DNA of 64,000 nt, taken from the NCBI GenBank assembly GCA_963921825.1, contig OY997594.1:60311675-60375674 (forward strand). The letters run 5' to 3'. Position 1 is the first letter of the stretch. Every line of letters begins with the position of its first letter. The notes beneath the pieces were generated by a model. It worked only from the letters and a program-made list of their open reading frames with translations, was not told where the DNA came from and searched no databases. The stretch comes from Erodium maritimum (lineage: Eukaryota; Streptophyta; Magnoliopsida; Geraniales; Geraniaceae). Position numbers and translations under genes: made by a program. Below, piece after piece: positions 21,650-33,897 of this stretch.

Positions 21650-23025
21650 TCAGAAGCATTTCCTGTGAACAATTGATGGTCCAGACTCATCATACTCTGC
21701 CTTGGCAATCCACATCTGCACGATCATGTAAAGTTAGAGCCTGAAATTGAAATTGAAATTGAGGTAGTCAAAACTTATAATAAGGGTAGGTACCTGCTGG
21801 AAGGTGCTGAGAGAGGCGAGAATGGAGCCTCCGATCCAGACACTGTACTTTCTCTCGGGCGGCGCCACCACCTTGATCTTCATGCTGCTCGGAGCCAAAG
21901 CAGTGACCTCCTTGCTCATCCTATCAGCTATTCCGGGGAACATGGTGGTCCCGCCGCTGAGCACGATGTTGCCGTACAGATCCTTCCTGATGTCAACATC
22001 GCACTTCATGATGGAGTTGTACGTCGTCTCGTGAATCCCGGCAGCTTCCATCCCGATCATGGATGGCTGGAACAGCACTTCCGGGCAGCGGAACCGCTCG
22101 GCCCCGATGGTGATGACCTGGCCGTCAGGCAGCTCGTAGCTCTTCTCGACGTTGGAGCTTGTCTTGGACGTCTCCATCTCCTGCTCGAAGTCCAGCGCAA
22201 TGTAGGCCAGCTTCTCCTTCATGTCCCTCACGATTTCTCGCTCCGCCGAGGTGGTGAAGGAGTAGCCTCGCTCCGTCAGGATCTTCATCAGCGCGTCGGT
22301 CAGGTCCCGTCCGGCAAGGTCGATACGCAGGATGGCGTGAGGCAGAGCATACCCTTCGTAGATGGGAACCGTGTGGCTCACACCATCGCCGGAGTCCAAC
22401 ACAATACCTAGCACAATTACAATTACAATTACAATTACAATTTCAACATCATTATGATGGATCGAATTGAACAACAATGTATGTAGTATGTACCCACCAG
22501 TTGTTCGGCCACTGGCGTAGAGAGAGAGGACGGCCTGAATGGCGACGTACATGGCCGGAGTGCTGAAGGTTTCGAACATGATCTGGGTCATCTTCTCGCG
22601 ATTGGCCTTGGGATTCAAGGGAGCTTCAGTGAGAAGCACGGGGTGCTCCTCGGGAGCCACACGGAGCTCGTTGTAGAAGGTGTGATGCCAGATCTTCTCC
22701 ATGTCGTCCCAATTGTTGACGATGCCGTGCTCGATGGGATACTTGAGAGTCAAGATACCTCTCTTGGATTGTGCCTCGTCCCCGACGTACGCGTCTTTCT
22801 GCCCCATGCCCACCATCACTCCCGTGTGCCGGGGACGCCCAACAATGCTCGGGAACACGGCCCGAGGAGCGTCGTCTCCGGCGAATCCAGCCTGCAATTT
22901 CAACATTTCAATCACCATCTGATAAAATAAAAACAATATCTTCCATTGTTGTTGTTGTTATGTACCTTAACCATTCCGGTACCATTGTCGCACACAAGGG
23001 GCTGAATATCCTCCTCATCGGCCAT
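21650..23025 (-). CDS. ACT: actin
   Basis: Exons 23025-22966, 22891-22498, 22407-21794 and 21715-21650 give exactly 377 aa, the standard plant actin length, with introns after codon 20, in codon 152 and after the Gln-Gln near 356, all known plant actin positions. It starts [20 protein letters not shown] and ends [11 protein letters not shown]. Nucleotide-binding loops DNGTG and LDSGDGVSH are intact. Product is the ATP-binding cytoskeletal filament subunit. A probable leader intron ends at 23040 (TATACAG) 15 bp before the ATG, as usual for plant actins. Intron 2 holds an ACAATT hexamer repeat. A few unusual residues (for example [21 protein letters not shown]) suggest a diverged or tissue-specific isoform. 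Confidence 0.97.
22412..22442. repeat. ACAATT hexanucleotide microsatellite in actin intron 2
   Basis: About five copies of ACAATT, 5 bp from the splice acceptor side of the 90-bp intron (minus strand). The acceptor CTAG at 22408 is intact. Confidence 0.85.
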
Positions 23026-23040
23026 CTGCTATAGAACAAC

Positions 23041-23730
23041 TGTATAAAAATGTAAATTAGATCAAATAGTGAACACGTTCGCGTCTTTAGAAGATCGTTA
23101 TGAGAATAAGAACGCATACACTTTGTAGATTAAATGTGAAGAACTAACAAGAATGCCTTGCCTAGGCGCCTTCTTCGTTAAAAAAACATGCAAGGTTGGC
23201 ATTTTGCAAATGAAATGCTACTTAAATTGACCTGAAATGGGCTCTCTCTCCTCGTCTCCACCGTTACTTCTTAAACGGACCCCAAAACGAGTGCAAACAA
23301 ACAACTGTCTCGCTTTCTGTGGATCTCACCATTCTACCCCGTAAAAGTAACCGCCACGTAAGAAAAAGACAAGTATTCAATTCCTAGCTTCTTTTCAAAA
23401 TTTAAACAAAAAAGTAACTTGTTTTGGCTTTGGGGAAGTAATTATGAAACCGAAGATTGGAAAGGGAAGTCAGCGTTCGGTTTCCGTTCCGACCGTGTAG
23501 GGCTGGTTCGGACACTCAAGTCCGCTACCACGTCCATGTGTCTCATCGTCTCTTAAAAACTCGGTCACTGCTGAACCGGTGGTGTCTGGCTCATTTGCAT
23601 TACACGACACAACTCATGAGGGCGTGTCGTGGATAGTATTATCCGTTACATCTGTACACTTATTCCTTCCAATATCGTTTATTTTGAGTCATTCAATAAA
23701 ATTACTTCGGTTATGAAACAAGTGCATGTA
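23041..23730. other. actin upstream region
   Basis: Contains the likely leader intron and promoter of the minus-strand actin gene. A plausible leader donor (TTTCAG then GTCAAT, minus strand) lies near 23232. No other gene is seen; the first transposon-derived sequence begins at 23731. Confidence 0.45.
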
Positions 23731-23874
23731 TTATTTTGATATATTTGCAACACCATCGGGTAGACTCCAAAACTCGCCATCAGCCAACAAAGGTCTTCCC
23801 AACACATCATCTTGTGTTGTGTCATTGACATCCATGTCAATTCCTACATCAAGCAACATGTGAAACACCCTATA

Positions 23875-25246
23875 GAGGAGAAATCTATTGAGAACCACTC
23901 TTAACATAGGAACTATGAGAACCAATCCTAGCCACATACATTTAAGATCCAACATTCACCATGATGCCACATCATCATCTCAATTCTACCATAGTTCACG
24001 CCTATTTCATTCATTCTCACACAAGCAAGGGCATAATTGTAATAGCATGGTGCCATGTGGACAATTGTCCATTTTTTTTCCACCAATTCACTAATTTAAT
24101 ATTTCCCGATTCGTTTGAACTCCGATTAACTTCAAACTTGCGCCAATATTTTTCTTTTTTCAAGGACTTTAAATCAAGATCAGTCATGAATATATTTTGA
24201 AGCACGAAAATAAAAATTTATATCAATGTGATAAAAATAATGTTGAGCGTTGATAAATCTTCACTAATAAATGTTTTATATCGGACTACCAAACTAGTGC
24301 CAAATGTTGATAAAAAAACATGTAATGAGGTGATAAGAAACAAATAATGAGGTGATAAAACCCATTTTCAATTTTGATAATAAGTGTGATACACTAGAGT
24401 TTAACGTTGATAAAAAAAACTTGTGATGAGGTGATAAAAACACGTAATTCAATGATAAATCTAGTGTTTAGTGTTGATAAAACTGGTGTTCATAAAAAGC
24501 ACGTGATGAGATGATAAAAATCATGATCAGTTTTGGAGAATGGGGTGATAAAACCAGTGTAAAGTGTTGATAAAAACAGGGTACAATGTTGATAAACCCA
24601 GAGCAAAGTGTTGATAAAAATTACCCATATATAATTCCTTTAAAAACTAGCCCCGAAATAATTTTTTTTTCGTGCTTCAAAAAAACATGTGATGGGGGTG
24701 ATAAAACACACGTAATTTGAATGATAAACCTAGTGTTTAGTGTTGATAAAACTAGTGTTAACAAAAAGCACGTGATGAGGTGATAAAATCATGATCAGTT
24801 TTGGAAAATGAGGTGATAAAACCAGTGTAAAGTGTTGATAAAACTAGTGTAAAAGTGTTGATAAATCCAGAGCAAAGTGTTGATAAAATATACCCAGATT
24901 TTTTTTTAAAAAAAATCTACCCCAAATTAATTTTTTTTTTCGCGCTTTAAAATATATTCATGACTGATCTTGATTGAAAGACCTTAAAAAAACAAAACTA
25001 ATGGCGCAAGTTTGAAGCCAATCGGAGTTCAAACGAAGCGGGAAAAATTAAATTAGTGAATTGGTTAAAAAAAATAATATGATAGTTTTACTAAAAAGCC
25101 CTTACCACTTACTAAAAATTGCTGTTTTTTTTAGTCAACAAGTCAACTACTCAATTGCATCTCATCCATCCATTCCTAAAATGGATGACTTAGATTGGTT
25201 CTCGCGGTTCCTACGTTAAAACATGGTTCTCACCAGATTTCTCCTC
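23875..25246. mobile_element. MULE-like long-inverted-repeat element (1372 bp)
   Basis: The termini are GAGGAGAAATCT at both ends (inverted), with inverted similarity over roughly 300 bp (for example GGAGTTCAAACGAA pairs TTCGTTTGAACTCC). Perfect 10-bp flanks ACACCCTATA lie at 23865-23874 and 25247-25256, a target duplication of MULE size. The interior consists of GTTGATAAAA/GGTGATAAAA repeats and includes a ~266-bp tandem duplication (units from 24421 and 24687). No transposase is encoded. Confidence 0.85.
24421..24950. repeat. tandem duplication of about 266 bp inside the MULE-like element
   Basis: Two units share the order GTGATGAGGTGATAAAA, ACACGTAATT, CTAGTGTTTAGTGTTGATAA, ATCATGATCAGTTTTGG and GAGCAAAGTGTTGATAAAA, beginning near 24421 and 24687. 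Each unit is itself built of short GTTGATAAAA motifs. Confidence 0.75.
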
Positions 25247-26017
25247 ACACCCTATATCCTCCAAGAATAATAACATTGTCTCTATACCCTTCAATCATCT
25301 TATCCAACGACACCTCAATTCTCAAACAGTGAGTAGAAATGTTTTTAATCCATCCTTCATCATTTGAAAATATTTTAAGTTTCTCACCTGGGTTCAAACA
25401 AGAAGAAGGTGTGACAGATTTCACAATTCTAACAGTATATAAAGTAGGGTCTGTGGTTGGGAAAACAAGCCACATGAAGCTAAGTGTTCCATCTCCAAAT
25501 GCCACATTAAGCACTATCCCTTTCCTCTTTGAAAACAGCACATGCAGTCCCATATACTTGTAAAATATAAGAGCAACGAAAGGAGGAAGAATATGACATG
25601 ACCGAAAGAAGAGAAAAGATGCATACCACCCAAGGATCACAATGTAGCCTCGTCGAAGACTTTTTATAAACACCAACTTCACTGTAAGTGGTGCCACTAC
25701 GCAATTACACCATCCTTGTCTGTGTGCTATGTCCTCAACCTGAACCATGAATGACTTCGACTGAGGTAGCTCTAAGAACACAATATACTGTGTTGAAGAT
25801 AAATCAAGGCCAACATTAACAAACCACTTGATGTACTCTTCCACTATTGGAAAAAACAGCCACACATACTAAAAAAATGAGAGAGCCAATAGGGAGAATG
25901 AACCAGACCAATTAAACACACTTTACCCCCCATTTTTCCTACTGCGTATGCTTCTTTCTTGTGATGTATAAACAAGGGCTGGATATAAGGCATTGGAATG
26001 AAAACACTGCATCTAAT

Positions 26018-26502
26018 TAGAAGGCCATGCACCGTGTTATCAATTCTTTTCTTGAGTGATAATGGATTGACAACATATGTGACACACAACAATCCTAGGT
26101 GAATACGTGCATATGCAAAAGTTGATGTAGTTGTTGATCCATCACCAGCAAGGTTGTTAAGTTGATTGGAAACCTCTTTGATGAGTGTAGAGCCACCATT
26201 TACCAAGAAATCAGGCGTTTCAGTAGCACAAGCAGTAGTTACTACATCATTAAACATGACAGGATATCCAAGATTATCAAGGACATATTTCTACCCCTAA
26301 CACCGGGCGTGAGACCAAAAGCATCAATAAGCTTATCAATTCCTTTTTGAAGTGCCTTACTGGAAGCGAAATCAAAGAAAAATTCCTTAGCAAAAGCACT
26401 CACCACAAAATGACCACTTAGCTTCCTGAAATTAACTATTCCATTCAGCCTCAGATACATCCTCCTATCACCTCTTTTAACAGAATTCCCCGACAACTGT
26501 AA
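26018..26502 (-). pseudogene. chaperonin-60 alpha (Cpn60) N-terminal fragment
   Basis: The minus strand encodes GNSVKRGDRR (transit-peptide-like), then AFAKEFFFDFASSKALQKGI and DKLIDAFGLTPGVRGRN in one frame, and after a frameshift near 26285 VLDNLGYPVMFND, NGGSTLIKEVSNQLNNLAGD, GSTTTSTFAYARIHLGLLCV and NPLSLKKRIDNTVHGL. This is co-linear with the start of plastid Cpn60 alpha (ALQAGIDKLADAVG, GPRGRN, AGDGTTTA motifs, from knowledge of the family). Catalytic and apical parts are absent, and the fragment is fused to unrelated sequence on both sides. It looks captured by the surrounding element. Confidence 0.75.
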
Positions 26503-27946
26503 TCGAACTACAATAAAATATAGGGCAATTTGGCACCAAGGTGAAGAACAATCATCAATAGCATTTATCCAATCCCATTGACCCTTCATAAAAACTCTCA
26601 GAGAAAGAACATCAGAGATTGATATGCAGACATCATGAACAACGAGAAAAGAGTTGTTTGACCCCAAAACTTGGCCAAAAACATCATGCAACTTACAAGT
26701 AATTAAGGCTTCAATAGGTGCTACCTCACACAACAACTTGATTCCAGCAGAGCCACTTTGAACACCCAATCCCTATAAACTGAACTTCATTGATACTACC
26801 ATAAACATGGTTTTCAAGAAACGTCAAAAACTCCATATTAGTAGTAACACCCTGTACTTTCTCAATGTCCACAGAGATATCTCCCAAACCATGCCTATAC
26901 ATCTCAAAAACATTCATAACAATATAATAACACATTTACTCATATTGCTAGTAAGATGGTGAGTTTTCATGATCCAAAGCCTTGACATCACCATAATATT
27001 AGTGACTGCATACTCTATAGGGAATGCTTCCATATTTAACCTAGCATCAAGATAATATAAAGTTTCTTGAACTAACTTATCATCTTCAAATATGATTTTT
27101 CTGCTACTTATAAGAGTAAAACCCAATGCTTTAGACTTGTCACCAACAATGATGAAATCATATTCTTCATTCCAACCAACTAGATCAACAATACAATAAA
27201 AGAATGACATGATCTGCAAGACTGAATTTCCCATGAAATATATAATCCAAGACACTCCTTAACTTCAGTGAAACACCCGAAATAATAGAACTCACTACTT
27301 CTTCAATTTTTAACTTTGCAACAACAAACATATTGAAACATAAGGCACCAAAACCCAATTTCTCCAAAGTAACCACAATACTATCGACTGACTCTGAGCC
27401 CTTCATTTCATAACATGTATCAGAATTAAAAACTTCTCATAGCAAGTAAAATTCTCTGTTCAACAATGAGAGATGTGCCAACTCCAGTAGGCCAAATAAG
27501 GTTTATCATGCTCACTTTCGATGGAGCATAAAAAAGTAATTTAATAGGTTTTGAGCATATCTTGATGTCTACTGGTTTTAACATAGGCATTTTATCAAAC
27601 ACCTTGTGTGCATCAGAAAGGTCTTCTTTCAAGGTGAGCATTGAGCACTCCTCTAAAACTCCTTGAGGTAATAAGGCGAATTCAGCAACTATGCTACTTC
27701 ATTCTCGAATTCAGAAGCAACAGAACTAGTTCCTGATTTCATAAGTTGGTCTTCACCCAAACTTGTAGCAGAAACATTCGGAGGTGAAAGTTCCATAAAA
27801 GGCTTACTAGGTGGATCTGGAATCCTTGAAATCAAGACTTGAAGCATGGAGATAGCCTCGTCCATTTGCACCTTGATATTAATGGCTGTTTTGTTGATGT
27901 CTTGAATTCCCAATCTTATAGCTTCAGGGAAATTTTTTTCACCCAG

Positions 27947-27958
27947 GCTCTGATACCA
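27947..27958 (-). other. primer-binding site of an LTR retroelement (initiator Met tRNA)
   Basis: The minus strand reads TGGTATCAGAGC, the usual complement of the 3' end of plant initiator methionine tRNA, one base inside the LTR-like end at 27960. Confidence 0.75.
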
Positions 27959-27959
27959 A

Positions 27960-28264
27960 TGATACACTCCAAATGGAATGTGTGAGGAATTGGGGCAGAA
28001 TTTAGGGTTCCTGTCAGCAGAAGAAAGATAAAGAGAGATAAGAGAGAGGGAAGGAGAAGAGAACAGAGAGAGAGAGAGATATATTTTGTCAAGTCAATGC
28101 CTACTACTTTAATTCCACAATCTTCCTTTTGTATACAAGGAACAACTCAGACTTAACATATAAGGCTTGGATAAGCCCATACACAAAGCCCACTAAGGTA
28201 ATACAAGACCAAATAATTCTAGAGCCCAATACAATTGAACCGATAATAAATCCGACTCGTAACA
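27960..28264 (-). mobile_element. LTR-like sequence next to the primer-binding site
   Basis: On the minus strand the segment starts TGTTACGAGTCGG (28264) and ends GAGTGTATCA (27960), a TG...CA frame of 305 bp, with a CTCT-rich stretch as in plant LTR leaders and directly followed by a primer-binding site. I find no matching 3' LTR to the left within 23.0-27.9 kb, so the element is incomplete. Confidence 0.55.
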
Positions 28265-31200
28265 GCCACCAATTCCCTTCACCGTCCCATCGCCGATAGC
28301 AAGCAAAGGCGACAACATCAACGACTAAATTTATCAAGGTAAGCTCCACACGATTATTTTTTATTTTTTGTGAATTGAAATCCAGACCTAAATTTTACGG
28401 AACTAAATTAGTCAGATGTGTTAACAACTGATTTGAGATGTTGATTGTTAATGCGTTTTTTTTTTGTTTGGTGTAAGCTTTTCAGTTTATGTGTTGTGTG
28501 AGAATTGTGGTTCTGGGAGTTGAAAGGTAAGACAATTAATTAATTAATTAAAACTTGGTGAATGCACCACGCTATTGCGCGGTGCTAGTTGTAATATATA
28601 TTTTTACTTCTTTAATTTGGGTTCTTAAACTATTTGGAACGAAAATCACGATACAATGGATTTGGCTTCTTAAATTATTTGAAACAAAAATCACAATACA
28701 ATAAATCTTATATTGTCAGTAATTGGGTCACCCACATTCTGTATACACGATGTTGACCAGCAGTCTTGTATGTATATAAATATGTTGCTATCTTTTTGTT
28801 GTCGACCTATAATTCTGGGTGATGATTGAGACGATAAATTGCTTACTAAGCATAGTGATAAAGACGACACAAGTATGGAGAAATTGCTAAGTAGCGCCAG
28901 AGTCAATTTCTTACGATGAAATGTATGCAAAGAATGAGGATGAGGTAGTTTAAAAGGCGCAATTTTATTTATAATCCAAAAAAAGAGAAACAAACTATAC
29001 TTTAAATTGATTATAAATAGGCAAAAATCTGATGTTCATTTCCTGTAAATGGATGCATTACCTATCAATTTTCATTTCCTTTGCGGTCTTCACTTGATCC
29101 AAAAATAATTTCACATATTGTCGATCCATTACAGGATATGTTAGAAATATTATCATGTAGCGATCACATGTTTGCTGATGTCAAATGGTCTTCTTCAAGA
29201 ACTGATGACATCCAAATAATTATCGGAAGGTTGTTTCTTGTTCCAAATGGCACTGTTGACACTGTTGCTATTGGAGGTGGCTGAAGTAATATGAAATCAT
29301 TGATAACTCCAAGAAGCCAACCGACAATGCCATCCCCACCTACAACCTGATATTTATGCTTAAATTAAAGGATTGTCCACAGTAATGTAAATCTTAACTA
29401 AGGAAACACCCATGTGAAACCTGAAGAGCAAAAAGTCAAATATGGAAACTAATCATAACCATTGGATTGTAATTTTAAATGATGTGATTAAATTTAGAAC
29501 TTACCAAACTTCAATTTGTTCTCAGCCGTTAATAAATTCAATCCACACTGGAATACACACTTACCCTTCAGAGCTTCCAGTCACACATAACTGATCCAAA
29601 TTTTGAAAACACTCATAACAAAAAATATCAGGGCCAATAATATCTTGCTCTGATATTAATGAATACATAATTGATAACTTCAATTACCAAAAGAAAATGA
29701 TATCAATTTAAAAAATACAATAATTCTCAATCAACCAAATAATTGTTAAAATTCTATCCCTATATCATACCACGATGTTAATTGAATGAAAAAAATATAT
29801 ATGAACACATACTCTTCTTTTATTTCTTAATTGCAAAGTTTTTTTGAGTTTACTTCGAAGAAGAGACAACAAATTAACTGAAATAGTCGAAGTTATCGTG
29901 AATAGACAATGATGGGAATTAAGTCCGTAGCCTACTTCATGACTATATATCCTTGTCTGAAATTAATGAATATGAAATTGACTGATTTTTTTTATTAGAA
30001 CTATTACAGGCGGGTTGATTAGAGACAACCATGGTTCGTTTTTAATTGGCTTTGTTTTTCCTCCTACTCACAATCCATCTAAACCCAATGCGTCAATGCT
30101 TTTTTCCCCTTACTCCCAATCCATCCAAATCCAACTATCTTTGTTGAATCCTTAATATTCCAATTGGTTCCAATCCATTTGAAAATATTAATACTAATGT
30201 CCACCGTAACACAAAAATCATAGTATACATTAAAATACAAAAGTCCATATCATGCAGAGTATAATATAACAGAAGACAATGAATTGTTGAAAACTTTCAA
30301 TTATATATGCGTAAATGTAACCATAGTAAAACAGTCACCTAAGATCCTTTTCAGGTTTAGCGCATTCTAAAAGACATATTTGTACAATTTCCAAAGCACG
30401 TCTTTTTTAAAGACACCAATAGTTTATCAGGAACCTGGATACAACAAATTTTTTTATGCTCATGCAATGTTAGAGAATTCTCCTCTCAACAAAAAAGAAG
30501 AAGTTTTACTATCTTGGTGCTCAAGCAAGATCCTTGGTTTATTATGCTGTAAGAATCATCATCCTCGCTTTTAAGTTGCCTTTAATAAAGCTTCATGAAG
30601 CTCAGGAGGCCTTTTATCAATTTGGAAGTCTAAATAATTCTTGCTCGCTGATACAAAATCTAGATGGAGCCCTCATTTGGTTTGATAGCTCAGGTTTTCA
30701 ATATTGTCTTGGTTCTTGTGGGTTTCGAGCTATTTGCAGCTCTTTTTTTCCTCCCTGTCCTTTGCTTGAGCAACAATTAAGGACTTGGAAGCTTGCAGGT
30801 TTGGTCCTCTCTAAAACCTATTCCTTGAGTTGTTGTGAGGTAGGTTTGGGATGGGTTGGGGACCTATGGTGAGTTTGTTTGGGGTCTTTGGTTTTTGTCT
30901 GTCCTTTGGGTTTCTTTGGTCCTACCTTTTGATTGGATTGTGGGTAGTCCTTGTTCTCTCTTCTTATGGTTTTGTTCTTCTCCAATCAAGCCTGCTATTT
31001 TTTACGATCATTGTCGATGGAAAACCCAGGTTGTGTAGGACGCCTCTGAGTCCTCAACGGGAGAATACTATCCAAATTGATTTCGCTAGTGGATCATCAA
31101 ATAGATCGCTTTCATCTTCTGTGCAAAATTTACAGCAATTATATATAAAACAAACTTTAATGACTGTTTATAAATCAGATAGATCAAAACAACAATTATA

Positions 31201-31370
31201 GATCTAAACAACAATTGTGCTGGCGAGACGTGGCACTGACGACAACAATTTTTTTTCCTATTTAAACAATCACTCTCTTCTTCATTTTCACACAACATCA
31301 AATATTTTCAAACAAGCTCTTCTTGTACATATTTTTTTCATTTGCAACGATGATGTTTAGGAAATAGAGC
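28265..31370. other. AT-rich stretch without a supported gene
   Basis: Short open frames occur (for example 29081-29284 and 30534-30872) but none is recognised or shows splice-consistent extension. Composition is AT-rich except for 30640-31030, a T/G-rich patch. Nothing else can be said from sequence alone. Confidence 0.3.
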
Positions 31371-31565
31371 ATGGACGAGGATGTCCGTCTTGTGCACACA
31401 TGGTTGGTAAATTCGTACGACTCCATATTCGGTACTAGTAAGGGGAAGGACGATTTTTGGGAGGATATTGAGAGGGAGGTTTCTTCCTTACGGGGACCAA
31501 ATAATCTGTTCCGGGGACCACGAAGAATTGCAAGGATCACTAGCAAAAGGTCAACCCGCGAGTGA
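31371..31565 (+). pseudogene. possible PIF/Harbinger ORF1-like (Myb/SANT-type) fragment
   Basis: The 64-residue frame begins MDEDVRLVHTWLVNSYDSIF and GTSKGKDDFWEDIEREVSS. This spacing of EDxxLxxxWL...S.D...GT...FW..I is, from memory, that of the SANT-like proteins encoded with PIF/Harbinger transposases. Only the first helices remain; the C-terminal half is unlike it. No terminal repeats were found. Confidence 0.35.
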
Positions 31566-31793
31566 CGAAGTTTCATGGGCACACCGTCAATAATTACCGA
31601 AGCGACCGAAACAAAGACCAAATTATACAATTGACAGAGACATTATACAAAGATGAAGAACAACATGCTTTCGTTTAGAAGTATTAATGGGTCCGTGTCA
31701 AAGACCAACTCAAATGAATAACTCGACACTTTGGAATATGATTATTTATGTTTCTCCCCATATTTCTGTGGTTTTTTTCAATTTCTAGTCTTA

Positions 31794-33897
31794 CAGTAAA
31801 ACTTCTATAAATTAATACTCGATAAATTAATAACTCGATAAAATTAATAACTTTTCCAGTCCCAACTTGGGACCAGTATAAAATTGGACCCCAATCGATA
31901 AAATAATAAGATAATATTTTTTTTGAAATTCTAGTGTATATATATTGGTCCCAACGAAACTATAAATTAATAATTACTAAAACATTTCATATATGTATGT
32001 GTGTGATACACTTCAAAAATCTAAGATTGTCTTGTAAAAAATGAATCTATAGTCACTTGTTTTTTGTTGAACTTCAAATCTATAATGATTTCTTCTTTAA
32101 ATCTCCTCATTGCACTTAAGACTTGGGGCATTGTCTTCTCGTATTGCAACAAAAAGTTGTGATGAGTTGTTGCCGCTTGCAATGCTTCTCTCCGAGTAAC
32201 CGGTTCCAAAGCTATTGAATCATCCTCAACTTCGTCATCGACCAAATTTTGAATGGTATCCGCCACAATTTCTTCAATGCTTTGAACCTCGTAACATTCA
32301 TTATTTTTACTAGGGTAATCTAACAAGTGATTCACATCCATTTTGTGCCGATAATGCATACCTGTAATCAAGTTCTCAAGCTCACGAATGTCTTCTTTAG
32401 AATTTGTATCGTTTAAACCACTTGAGCCGGTTGGATTCGTCAAACCAATTTTGCAGTGTTGAAAGCAATTTTCTATGGCCTCTTGTTGCACATTTCTCCA
32501 AGCTGAGACAACCAAATTGATAACATCTAAAACATTAATCTTTTCCGGAGAAGAAATGTCCAACTTATAACCTTCCAAAATCTTACGGTAAAACCTTTTA
32601 CGGTAGTACATTTTAAATGCTCTAATTATCCCCGCATCAGATGGTTGAATTTTTGAAGTCATGTTTGGCGGCAGAAAAAACAACTCAATGTTTTGTAACC
32701 CTTGGATATTATTTGAATGGGCTGGACAATCATCCACCACCAAGAGAATTTTTCGACCATGCATTTGTTCATCCAGCCAATGAACATATTCATTAAAAAG
32801 CAACCTAGTCATCCATGCTCTTTTGTTGGCACGATATTCACATTCTAGGCTATTCATGTTGATATTCTTAAAACATCTTGGCTTTGTATACTTACCAACG
32901 ATCCATAGAGGAACTTTTTTCTGAGCCATCCTCATTGCAACAAATAACAATTGTAAGTCTTTCCTTGTCCTGTTTCCTACCTTCAAGTTGTTTTGTTGCA
33001 AGTGAATGGTCAGCTTGCAACCTGTAAAACAAACCAGTTTCATCCATATTAAAAACATCTTTCATAGGAAATTGATCAATTTTTTCCCTTATAGACTCTA
33101 ATTTCTTCTCCATGTCATGTGTGTCGACTGAGCCACTTTCTCCAAAACGGTGATATGATTTGATACTATGCCTTAACTTGAATTTCTCAAGCCAGCCTTG
33201 TGAAAGTTTATGCTATGAAGAATCCTACGGATACAAAAGCTTCAGCGCCTCAACCGCCTTCTCTATGATTAGCTCTCCTGTTATATTCACACGTTCTTGA
33301 TGTTGGAGAAACCATTCATAAACAACTTTCTCCATATCTGGGTACTTGGCTGGTTTGTGACGTTTGGAAGATCCACTTTTGTCAAAGTCAGCTGCTAGGA
33401 ACTCTGATGATCGCTTGAGAGTGTTTGATACTGTTCCTTGACTAACTTTCAAATTGAAATTTGTGTCAACCCACTGCACCAAATCTTGTTTAGTGCATCC
33501 TTGGTGATCTCTCTTATACTCGCATAATATCTTTCGTTGTTGATAGGTTATGGTTGATTTTTGAACACCTTTTAGTTTAGGAGCCATAGTTAATGTGATT
33601 TTAAAATTTTCAATGGACATTTTATAGTGACCAAAATCTAACCATGTTTAATGTACTACAATGAACTAACTTTTTATACTTCAAAAACAATGAACTTGAC
33701 AAATTCGATGAATTTGTAAATGTAAATTCATCTCTAACAAATATACGTTGTACCTAGTATATTAGATTTGGAAATTTAAAAGTCATACGCAAAACCTCTT
33801 TAAATTAACAAATTATTAATTGATCGATATAATAATAACTCAGCTAAATTAATAAGTTATCCCTGTCTCGACATTATTAATCCATAGAGGTTTGTTT
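31794..33897 (-). mobile_element. pogo/Tigger-like (Tc1/mariner superfamily) transposon
   Basis: The left end reads CAGTAAAACTTCTATAAATT preceded by TA (31792-31793); the right end on the minus strand reads AAACCTCTATGGATTAATAA. Both resemble the CAGTAAAACCTCTATAAATT termini I know for plant pogo-like elements. The right terminus is slightly eroded, so 33897 is approximate. Between them is a transposase gene on the minus strand. Confidence 0.8.
32021..33587 (-). pseudogene. pogo-like transposase, two stops and one frameshift
   Basis: From MAPKLKG (33587) the protein has a CENP-B-type N-terminal helix-turn-helix (ILCEYKRDHQGCTKQDLVQW), a second DNA-binding domain (LSQGWLEKFKLRHSIKSYHR) and a DDE_1 nuclease with catalytic Asp in NMDETGLF, LLVVDDCPAHSN and IQPSDAGIIRAFK. 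Two in-frame stops lie at 33225 and about 33213, and a one-base frameshift near 32920 (after CNEDGSEK). The rest is continuous to the stop at 32021. It could not make an active enzyme as it stands. Confidence 0.85.

Larger units (their letters stand above)
23731..27967 (-). pseudogene. unrecognised multi-frame coding tract, split by a MULE-like insertion
   Basis: Several minus-strand frames follow one another from the primer-binding site at 27958 down to a TAA at 23731. None is recognised except a chaperonin fragment (26018-26502). The first frame begins near 27967 (YHWYQSLGEKNFPEAIRLG). The last frame, 25865-25245, ends only because of an insertion: skipping 23875-25246 with one target copy continues GGYRV into FHMLLDVGIDMDVNDTTQDD to ISK and stop at 23731. 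Frame changes near 26285, 26750, 26930, 27210 and 27420 show decay. It is probably the body of a non-autonomous LTR-type element with captured sequence. Confidence 0.4.

Noticed and set aside
22031..22930. Plus-strand frames of 95-126 codons opposite the actin exons
   Set aside because: They are antisense shadows of a perfectly spliced actin gene.
24240..24900. Regular GTTGATAAAA repeats considered as a CRISPR-like array
   Set aside because: Repeats are short, irregular and within an inverted-repeat plant transposon; no spacers of constant length and no cas genes.
25339..25563. 74-codon plus-strand frame
   Set aside because: Antisense to the longer unrecognised minus-strand frame that rejoins across the MULE-like insertion.
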